From contig CM077116.1 of assembly GCA_039619475.1 (NCBI GenBank), forward strand, positions 377,506,188 to 377,570,187: a stretch of DNA of 64,000 bases, given 5' to 3'. Under the pieces are notes generated by a model. That model was not told the origin of the DNA. It did not search any database and saw only the letters and a program-made list of their open reading frames with translations. Position 1 is the stretch's first letter, and each line of letters begins with the position of its first letter. Source of the stretch: Icerya purchasi (lineage: Eukaryota; Arthropoda; Insecta; Hemiptera; Monophlebidae). This document shows positions 50,801 to 62,500 of this stretch, piece by piece. Made by a program: the position numbers and the translations under genes.

Positions 50801-53526
50801 CAGTATTAATAAGCAATACATACATATTTTTTTTGTATATACCTTTTCTCTTTAAAATAATGTTCCGCCTGTTTTTGTAAACAATGATTAAACTGGAATA
50901 AATTATCAGAACAATACTGTTTGGCCAATTCAAATTCATCATTATTTAGATATATCTGAAAAAGAAAATAACACGTTAAAACCGGCAGTTTTTAAAAATT
51001 ATTTACTGTTTAAATGTTATTCCATACCGGGACAAATAATTGAATAGTATTTTTTTAATAAATGTTAATATTTTAAAGAGAATTCATTGTAACTGCATAG
51101 TTAGAAATTAATATATATATATATATATATATATATGTATTACGTAACTGGAATATTTTGATATAACTTCATATACAATTTGGTTGTATTCCTGGCGTAC
51201 AAATAAAACCTTTGATAATAAATTTCGGGCTCGCTGGATATTGATTTTAAAATGATTTTAAATCTTTAAGTAAGGTTAAAACCGACCCTAATTATATTAT
51301 CAATGATATTTCTAGATCGTTAAAGAACTTCCTAGAAGTTATTTCCACAATTTACGTTTCCGAATTCTTCCTTTGGAATATCCATCAAAAGTCCCACTTT
51401 TTTCTTTAAAATCTTTTTGTATTTTTTTCTTCATTTCTCTAACGATTTTTTTCGAGCAATATACTGCCTTAAAAACTTATTCGCTGGAATTGAGAAAAAT
51501 AGCATTATCGTTGAACATTGTACTTGTGGATATCTATTCATTATTGCACCACCATTTAGCAAATTGTGCCTTCTGCTGTAAAATATGCTGATGATACTAT
51601 TGTGACACTTCGAAGTTAGCGTCAACCTGAACCTGCAAATAAAAAACAAGAGCCCGATGTTTCGAAGTTTGCTGACGTATTCCAAAAGGCGGAACAATTT
51701 GCAAAAAAAATTTTAATATGACAATCACGGTTCCTCATCAGGCTGAGCAGCAAATGAGAAAAAAATAATCTATCTCATAATAATCCTGAAGAGTATTTCA
51801 GAAGATCAGTATTTATTCTTTGCTTGGAGACTTTTATTTCTGGACTTGTAGATCGTTTTGCAAAGAATAGGAGTATTTTGGAAAGGTTTTAATATCTTAC
51901 TTCCTAGAAATTTAAGTGAATCAAAAGTGAAGTTTTTAAACAAACTTAATATCTATTATTATGATCGAGTGTCAGGCTCGATTATTGAAGTAGAACAACT
52001 TACTCCTCTGGTGTGGAAAAATAGTAACTTGCAAGTGAAGTAGAAAAACCGAGAGCAATTCTAAGCGTTTCAGACAACTGTGACAATTTTTCTTATTCAA
52101 AAATTCAATACTCATTACGTATACTTGCTACATTTCCAGTTTCTACAGCTGAAGTTGAAAGATCTTTTTCGACCTTAAAAAGAATTAAGTCACCTCGGGA
52201 ACTCAATAGAGAATGATCGGCTGACAGAATTAGCTATTAAATCGGTTTATTATCAATTTCTTTGAGTGCAGAAGAAGTTCTTGATACAATGACTAGAAAT
52301 GTAAAGAAACAATTGCTTTTATAAATTTAAAAGTTTCTGCATAAATTTTAGAATTTTGAATAACAAATACTTTACCGTTTACTGATATTTTATATTTATT
52401 TAAATGTATATGCCGTTTTATTCAAAAAACCTCAAAATTTATGAAATAAAATCATTTTTTTCGTTTATTCTACATATTTTATGTATTTTACATATCCTTT
52501 ATAAAAATGTTCTACTTTACTTATCGTATTTTAAATTATAACTTAATACGTTGATTATATCGTGTTCGTTTTTCTCACTACTCTGTTTGATCTCAATGAT
52601 GAGAATTATTTTTAATACTTTCAATTTTTTAAAACCAGATAAAGAGTAAACGCAAAAAATTATTTCAGAAACGTGGAAGTTTAAACTCCACGCCCCTACT
52701 ACTTTTACTTGTATATAATATACCTCGTTGATCAAAATATATATCAAAATATATATCAAAATTTAAATTCGAAAATCATAATACTGATCATAGTAAAACA
52801 AACTTGAACCTATTGAATAAAAATAAAAATACACAAAATTTAAAATAATTTAAACTTGATATTTGAGTACTGGATTTTTTAGACTGCTATTTTAACATTA
52901 TCCGTGTTGTTCGATTTACTTGGAACTGATGTCTTACCTAGCATCATTTATAATGATATACACGTTGCGAATTTTTCATTTATAATAATTTCCATTTTTT
53001 GACTGTTTTTTCTGTTTAATAATCGAATAATATTACTTCATCTAAAATCTCGAATTTATTTGAAAATATTTACTTATTTTTTAATTTGTAGTTAATATTA
53101 AATATATATATATGGGTGTGTGTGTGTATATGTTCATTACAAACCCGTAAGAATTAAGTACAATCAAATGAACGAACCATTCCTACTTTCCAAAGAATTC
53201 TCTATCTTTTGATAAGAACTCTCTTATAATAAGCAAAGGCAAAATTGCTCTCTTTGGTTTCGTAACATGATTCGAAGAGGTTGCACGATCTCACATACAT
53301 ACACGAGCGAAACACAACAATACGCAATAACAGGACTATCTTTAAAATTATCCTAAATTATGTTCATTTTTTTAGTACTAATTTTATCTGAAATGCGTAA
53401 GTTGAACCCCCTCCCCGAAAAACAATTCTGACTGTATCATTGGCAGTCATCGTCAATGAACATTATTATTTCCTACACAAACTATTTAACAAGTATAATG
53501 GCGAAATTGTATTTCCTTTTTTAATA

Positions 53527-53561
<35 letters not shown>

Positions 53562-56500
53562 AAATATTTTAACAATACTGTAGAAAAGTACACTATATGC
53601 AAATTTAATTACAAAAAAAATAAAAAAAACAATCATAATTTTTTGAAAAATAAATAAATTTCTGATCAATTTCAGATACATATACACGTAATAGTAGTAA
53701 GTCTTCTTTTTTTTCAGTCGTTTGTTCTGCATCAGATATCGCAGCTATGACTGACTATTGCGATTATGGATATGTCGGTCAAAAAATAGTCGGGAATTTT
53801 TTTCATGTTTTAAATAATAAGTGTTTGTGTTTTTGATTAGTTTTTTTCATTATAATATTTAAATGAAGTAATAACCATAAAAACATGAAGAATAACGTCA
53901 ATGCGAAAATACCAGTCGTAAGAAAAATCCATGTCAATTGAACGATTTACGTTAGTACCATTTAGGAAACAGCAAAAATGACTGCAGTATAGAAAGAAAA
54001 AGAGCGACTAATGAAATTATTTAATAAGTCACCGTTATAGTAATAACGTATGTAATAAAATGGAAGCAAAATCAAGATTAGCGTGCAATTAAAAATATTC
54101 AACAAGCAAAAATACCATCGAAAAACTAGCAAAAATCAAAACCAACGATACAAATTAATTTTTAAACGCATATCTAAAATAAGCTATAATACGCTCATTG
54201 TGATAAACATAATACAGTATACAGGATAAATAGTTTAACATACCTTCCATACAAATCTCTCTTCTTTCGTTATTTTACAATGAAGTATAAGTTTTTCTGA
54301 ACATAACCATAAATTACCAGTTTTTATATCTCTACTAATTGATATTAGTTTACCGTTCGCCTATACAAGAAAACAAATAATACAAAAATGTTATAAACGT
54401 ATTTGTTTTTTAGAAGGTACAGTGTTAAGAAGTCGCTAAATTAATAATAAATTGATAACCCTTATTAAAATAAACATTTGTAATATGCATTTCAAAATTA
54501 GCTTTCATTACTAAAAAAGTTATGTAAACTTTTTTATTTTTAAAATTAATGATGAGGGTAAACTATACAGCGCGGAGAACCGAGCATAAAAATACTAAAA
54601 TGGTATTAAGAAAAACAAAAAGATTAAGAAGACGACCAAAAAGCAGATGAGAAGATGGTATTAGTATGACGGCTGGAGTTTCATGGAGTAGATTAAAAGT
54701 GGATAAAAAAATCTGGAAAATAATAGAAGATAATTACAGAAATAGTGTACATAATGGAACAGATTGATTGAATGTTGACTGAGTTTTTCACGAAGTTCCT
54801 TGTTTGGATCGTCAGTGAACGAATTTACTAATTTCTCAAGAATTTCTCATAAGTTTGAATTTTGAAATTGCTAACTGGTTCTATTCATACCAATAATTAG
54901 GAGGCTCGGTCTTACTAATAATAATACATATATATATATATATATATATCATTATCATTACCTCCTCAACCATTCGGTTAATGGGCAACCTGTACAAAGC
55001 CCAATGGCATTAATGGAAGTAGGCTTTCTCTCGGTCGCCTTTACCTTCCCAGATTTTCTGGTACCAAATTATTGCAAGCTGGGAGCGACTTTGACCCGGA
55101 ACGAAACAAGTCTCGAACCCGTGACCGCTGGTTTGGTAGCTAAGCATCTTAACCTCTGGGCTACCGCTCTATTTAAATTTAATCCATGAAAATTTAGCAT
55201 AGGGCAAAAAAGCGCTCAAGTACCTTAGGACCCATGTGCAAGTTTTTGTGCTACTAGCTTAGACTATTCGTATCTATAAAGGAAAAGAAATATTCCCTTT
55301 TCAGTCGTTTACTTGTTTTTAATTGTAATGGTAGGAATCGATCGGAACAATGAAAGAGAAAATTATCGATTATAATGGCTAATTTTTATTTCATGGATTT
55401 GTGTTTAACCATGAACACTTTCAATTAATTAAACTGACGCATAAACGTTTTCTCCAAAATCCTAAAGTTCTAAATAAAAAAATTACTTATTAACACACGA
55501 GAATTAAGCGGAATTAGTGTGGTAAAATTTACAGAAACCAGTTTTGAAGATACTTTTAAGCCGATAAAAATATCGTTTGATAAACATAAAAAATTATTTT
55601 ACCGTCAATATCGAAAAGGAAATTTAGTGGATTTTTTCAATAAAATTTTTGAATCCCAAGTAAATAAAAGAAAATTATTACATACCTACCTTTGAAATTT
55701 ACGGGCAAGCGTACCACTATTTAAGCAGAATATTTTACTCTCTCTAGCATAACCGAATAAACATTTAAATGTAACATTCAGATATTATCAGCGTATTTTT
55801 AAATTATAAATAACACAATAGGAAGTGCATAAATGCACTAAAATGTGAAGTAACACGATACATCTAAGCATAATTATTTGTTAATTACGTGCTATGAATG
55901 TTCATATCAATTTTATTACCTCGTCAACATACTCGGAACAAACAATTTCCTTATCTAGAACTGACATAGCCGTTATACGATTAGAGTACAAAAGTATAAC
56001 GTGAAATTCAGTCACAACAAACGAAATTGGAATTTCCTTTTTCGTACAATATTCAATCATGGAATTCTTTGCGGTTACTGACGATGCGTCTTTATCTACG
56101 CGATCATTTACCTATAAAATTAACAGAAAAATAATTATAATTAATTTTTATATAAATTCGCATGATTAAACGGAAGATTAAATAACGATAATTTATTTGC
56201 GTAGGAGTTTCCTCCTCCTTCTACACTTTGTCTGCTGTCCGATTTCGAATAAATACGGTAATTCGCTATTGATTCCAGCTCTCACAATTCTTTTCATGAT
56301 GGCAGGTATCGGTAGATTTTTAAACTGCGATAGTCGGTTCAAAATCTTACAAAGATCCAGAGCCATTTAACATATTCCAATCACCAGTAAATTTTTGATT
56401 CCATACTATTCAATAATGTGTCCAACGAATCATACTAGTTTCTATCGAATAGTAAAAAGGTAGAGGCTTTTATTATCAATTTTCAGTTCTGTTTTATAAG

Positions 56501-58631
56501 AATTTTTTGAGGGCAGACTGATTCAAATATAATGGACCGCATTCATATTGCATATCAGGAGCGTTTCTGGTGGGTTTGCTTAAACCTGTGTTACTGTACG
56601 TGGGTACATGCGACTTGATCTAAATCTTGCATATCTTATGTAACACAAATGTAAATTAGGTTAGTTCAGAAATGGTGCCAAAAATGAATTCACCTGTATG
56701 TTCGAAAAGGATGATTTCCAGTTTAAAATTTCTTTTACTCATTTTCAATTCGAGGCAAATTAATCCCCAGGATAATTAACCATATTTAGTCTTTAACATG
56801 TTTTGTTCCTCTTTTAATGTCTAAAAATGCTATTTATCAATAATTTCGAGTTAAAAAAATTTTTACAAAATTTCAGAGAGATTTCTGATACCATTTGAAT
56901 CTGGTACTGGGATAGTCCTAATGTCCTTTGAATAGATAAGAGGGATTAGTTAACTATTCGAATAAAGTAAAATTATTTCAGGCGATTAAGTTCAATATCT
57001 TTATATTCTGCGTACTGTTACGCTAGTCTGTAGAATTAAACATTAAAATTGGCCAAAAGCGAAAGTCAAGTCATTAAAAGAAAACAAAGAAACATAATTT
57101 TTCTAAAAATTCATCACGTTTAATACGTTTCGCCTTTTTACATATTACATCGTATGAAATAAAAGCGTTTTCTGAACATTTAGCAAAAACGAGCTTTACA
57201 TTTACGTACATATATATTAATTTTTTTATATATCTATACATAACATATTTTAACTTCTCGTTAGTTTTAAATAATTGATTACGCTTGCTGTTTGTACAGT
57301 GGCTATTCTGATTTTTTTTTTTTTGGCCCGGTATCTAAATTATTTAGCTACTTTCAACACATATTTACTCTAAACCGAAACTAACCTTATTTGAAATATA
57401 TGAATAGAATAAACAGAAAAATAATAATAAATAAATAAATAGAATAAAATAGAATAAAAATGAATAAATAGATGAAATAAAAAATAATTCTAAACAACTA
57501 CCATCTAGACCACAATGTTACAGTCGACTATGACAACCAAAGCCTGGTCCTCACTACACGCTCTTATTTTGTTGTTAATTTATTCAGCCATTTTGAAGAA
57601 TTAATGTGCGATCAAAGTTTAAAGAATTGTTTGCAATGAAAATTTGCTACAAATTAACGAGAAAAATTTAAATCCCAATCAATATCGAGAATATATTAAA
57701 TTAATACTGTTAAATTAGTAGTAAAATAAATTTAAATTCTAGATCTCACAGAATAAAATAAGAAAGTAATACATTAAAAAATTTTCCCAGGCTAAAGTTT
57801 TTTATGGATCAAGGTCAGGATGCACGTTAACCACGGATCTGCATGTAATTCGTTGTTTCATTATTCATCGGGGACGCCCATGTAATTAGGAATCCACAAC
57901 AATTTAACACGAATGGAATAATAAGAGCAAAGAAAATGCATGAGAGTATGCGAACAATGATATAAAATCGCAGGATTGACAAAAAAAAGAGGAAACAAAT
58001 TGCACGAAGGGTATTCGTGAAGTCAGAAATAATAATATTATTGAAAAAAAAATAGATTAGAAGAAATCAAAGTATTGTGCACACATGTGTTTAGGTTAAG
58101 TTTCGATTTTAGATTTAATTTGTATGGGACGATTTTAACGGGTGTATTTAATTTAATATTCTGACTATAAATTTACCTACTTTTTATCCTATGTAAGTTA
58201 ATTTTATTACAATTTTTTAAGAGAGTGAAATGATTTAAATGAATACACAATCAGTATATTTTACTGAATTAAAATTTTTGTAAACATATAACCAGTGTGT
58301 AATTGATTTTTTCAAAAAACTCTACAACACAAAACAAGTGAGATATAATAAACTGAAATAAAAATGATTGTGAAGAATAGCGAGAACAGAATACCCAAGA
58401 ATAAAAGAGTAAAATTAAAAGTTTCGAATTGAATATATTGAAAGTGCATAGTTAACTCACTTTCCCATATAAGATTCCAATTTTATATAAATGCCAACCA
58501 AATGATTTGGGAATAAGCAAATGACCCGATTTCTCGTAATAAAACTGAAGCTTTGAAGCGGTATTATTATTTCGTATTTCAAAAAAACCTTCTGAAATAC
58601 AAATCACAAATTTATATTATTTATATTTTAC

Positions 58632-58662
<31 letters not shown>

Positions 58663-59486
58663 TCTTTATAAAAAAAAAAAAAAAATACGTAAATAAAAAC
58701 GTGTAATTTAAAGTACCTGGAGTATTAAAGTAATTATTAAAAATTTGAGACAATAATGGTCTTTCTTCTGCATTATTTATAGTGCCTATAAAATTATACA
58801 TTCTTGATGGTGTTGTACAAATAATAAAGTACTTATTATTTATTTCGGAAAACTGATGATATTCAAGTCCAGTAATAGATGAAGATACATCTTCACTTGT
58901 TATAGCGAATATCTACCAAACATGATTGCAATTAGTGAAATATTAAAATAAACGGTCACATAAAATAATAAATGCCACTAACAAAAATAAAAAAAAGTAT
59001 TCTGCATAGTACATTTGTGCAGGCTGCAATTGAATACAAATCGAAAATAACAATTACAAAAGAGATCAAAAATGAAATGAATTTTATTAGAACAGGCTGG
59101 AAGATTGAATTATTTGGCCATTCGTTTCTTAAATAATTGTGACGGCATATACATACTAGAAACTCTATCCGTTGGATCTAATTCATCGATATTAATATAC
59201 GGCTAAATTTTGAAAATTAAATCAGAGACATCTTATTTAATGTTTACTCATCTTTCCTTAAAAACAAAATTAACGCAATTACTTATAGACATGATGGTGT
59301 TTAATCGTAACTTTAGAAAAAGAAAAATTAAACTGAATTATCGGACGGTGAAAACAAAACCAAAAAATTCTTTAGTCCACGGTAAAAAAAATAAAAAAAC
59401 AATCAATTTATTTATTAAGCCCGTTTTTAAAATATTATTTCGAAAAAAGAGTGATGAATTATTTTCTTTTATAATATATATATATA

Positions 59487-59520
<34 letters not shown>

Positions 59521-62500
59521 TATGTATTTATTATTTGTCCCAATTGGAATTTTTTAATCACAGTTAGAGAGAAAAAAAAAAAAAGAATCACTAATTAAAG
59601 ATAGTTCTTTTGATTCTTTTATTGTCGAAACATGGAAACGCTACTATTGAGTCGTAATTTTATTTATTTTTTAAAAATAAAAAATAGCTTATTTCGCGGC
59701 TTTTTTTCCCTTTTGTTTTTAAGAAGGAATGCGTTCACTTCTAGCAAATTATGCTATATTTTGCAGTCCTTGAGGTTGTGTTGTTTCTACTGCATGCGTG
59801 TAATTTTATTTATGCACTCGATTAAAAATAATATAGTTACTTGTTTACAATATTGTTCAGCACTGGTTGCAAATAATTTATCCGAATCGGCTTCTATTTC
59901 AATTTCAAAGATCAATCCTTTAGATGTACCTAATAATATCGGACCAGTACGGTGCTGATTTAAACTATGAAAGCTCCAAGCAACCGCAGTTACATCATGG
60001 CCATGCATTCTACTCAACTAATTCGAAACACACTTAATGATTATTAATAAAAAATATAGCGAATAATTATATCATGGTGTGTATGTAATGAAGATGACAA
60101 ACAATAAATTGCACACTAATCAATGTAACAAAGCTTTGAGAAATATTTTTAACATAAGTTTTTGAAAATATTTAAAAGAATTATTTTTAACTTCACTATT
60201 TCGAATGCATCTAGTTGTATTCGTTTTTTCTATGCACTCTCATTTAATTTAACGGTGGTAAACACGTATATTTTTATATTCGTTGTAAATTTATGTTGTA
60301 TAAATTTGAAAAGTGAATAATACACGAGTTTTAAAGTTTTGTCTTTACAGATATGTAAAGACTTGTAAAAGCTATTTTTTCATTTAATTCGCGAAATTCA
60401 TAGACAGTAAACTAGACGTAACGTTAAGTTGATTTTTTTTTAGTCAATAATAAATACGCGTTTCAATGTATTCAAATTTGAATTTAAAAACGTAAATATA
60501 TTTCATATCCTACGACAGATAATATATACAACATAAAACTCAGAAAAATTTCTAAATACGAGTATGTCAAGATACAGATATAAAAATTGACATTCGAAAT
60601 AACCGAGATATATTTTTAACTATATTTTGGTAATAATGATGTATATTTTATTGATATTAACATAAGTTTATATTACGTATGAATGTAAAAGAAAATGCAA
60701 AAGTATATAATACATGCTTTAGCTTCATGAATGGTAAATGCACATAGTATAATTCCGAAGTAACTGTTGTCTGAAATGTGACACTTACTGTCACCAGTAA
60801 GTGCACACCCATAATCGGATCTAAAAATATATTCTGCAGTTTTCCGCCGTATTTTGAAATATCTAATTCTAAAACCGAAAATATAAAATAAATTCATTAT
60901 TTACATTACGCAAATACGCTTATGAGATAAATCAGTTAATTAGAGAAATAAAAATTTCAGTAATTATAAAAAATGTTTCACTTCCATTTCCACTATTTGC
61001 GCTACATAGCGCATTTGTGGATTTTATGACAATAATAATAATAATAATTTGATAACATTCTTTTTATCGACTTCAAAAGAAGGAGATTATGTATTCCTCT
61101 CGTATGTTATTTTTTTTTATGCTTGTTCATGTATAACTTATACTCGCGTTAAGATTTTAGTAATATAACAAACATGGTTGACTTAAAATATTATCAATAT
61201 TTAGCTTGAAAACGTAATTCGGAAAAAGTATTATTATTGTTAACTACCATAGATAAATACCAAATTAAGGAAACGAATTTAAAAAAGGCATAACGGTGCT
61301 TACAAGTTCATCGCTTACGAAAATATTATTAAGTTTTTACATTATTGCGTATAACTTTTGACTATGCGAACTGATTCCAATGATGCCCTTTAATTTTGTG
61401 CTCCCGTATGAGTATATCAGTAAGTGTTGGTGAGTACTGATTAGGTAGTCATTAAATAACTTTAGAAAAAGGAGTCAGAGACATATTTTCTTTGCTTAAT
61501 ATAACCAGACAGTAATTAGTTAAAAAATTATCATTATAATATTGGGAAAATATTAACATCGAAAATTTTAAAATTAAATAAAACGCTGAACAAAAGTGAC
61601 TTGAAATATTACCAACGCTAGTTTCCATGGAAATGCATATTTGAATAAAGATAACGAATTTGAAACTCTTAAAGTGCAATTTACGAGCTTATCACTAGCG
61701 AATTTTGAACATTACCCCTGAACCAATATCCAGTTTTATGCAGTACGGAAAGTTGTAGCATTTTAGGTTGGTCTGTATTACACTTAAATATATTTACACT
61801 AAAAATGGTAAAATGAAATAGTTAAACGAAAAAGTACTGACTTTGAGATTTTTCTAAAAATTTGATAAAAACGCACTAAAAAGTAAAAAAGAATTTGCGA
61901 CAAAAAATAATATATTTTTCAGTAATATACATAAATATATTATGATAAAAATTAACTTTTGGTAGTCGTCATCAAATTCAAATTACAATTATAAACCGCA
62001 TTAAATATTCTTAATGCTTTTAATATTTAGTTTATAGAAAACGAGCGATTATGTTGTTATACTCATTAAATTGTTTTTAGATACTATTGTAATTTGAATT
62101 TAATATTGACTCCAAAAAGTTAATTTTGTTTATCATAATATACTTATGTATATCACTCAAAAATATATTATTTTTTATCGATATTTATTTTTAACTTTTT
62201 AGTGTACTTCCATCAAATTTTTGCAGTAAATTTTAAAGTCGGTGTTTTTTTTAATGTTTTTTTAACTACTTTATTTCACTATTTTTAAAAATAAATTTGT
62301 ACAAAATTTGCTGTTTATAAATAGAAAAGTGAACAAAAAATAATTTGCCTTTGATTTTTTTAATTTTTTGATAAAAATTGTTATCTTGTAAACGGATAAG
62401 ACAGTTTCATTTGCGTTTTATCGAATTACAGATTAAAAGAATAAAGTCAAAATGGACAAAATCTGAAATTTTAATTTGTTGAAGAAAATGGATTTTACTG

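Noticed and set aside
51581..51600. KYADDTIV, like a reverse transcriptase catalytic box
   Set aside because: It is isolated, followed at once by a stop, and has no flanking reverse transcriptase motifs. It also adjoins the hAT relic. Chance match.
53466..53732. 88-codon minus-strand open frame
   Set aside because: Its core is a poly-Phe stretch from a poly-A run in intron 8; there is no other motif.
55004..55189. 61-codon plus-strand open frame
   Set aside because: It is the reverse of a tRNA-derived SINE that explains the sequence.
60673..60897. 74-codon minus-strand open frame starting MNLFYIFGFRIRYFKIRRK
   Set aside because: The bases belong to Vps18 exon 3 in another frame; the exon-phase frame gives conserved Vps18 motifs.
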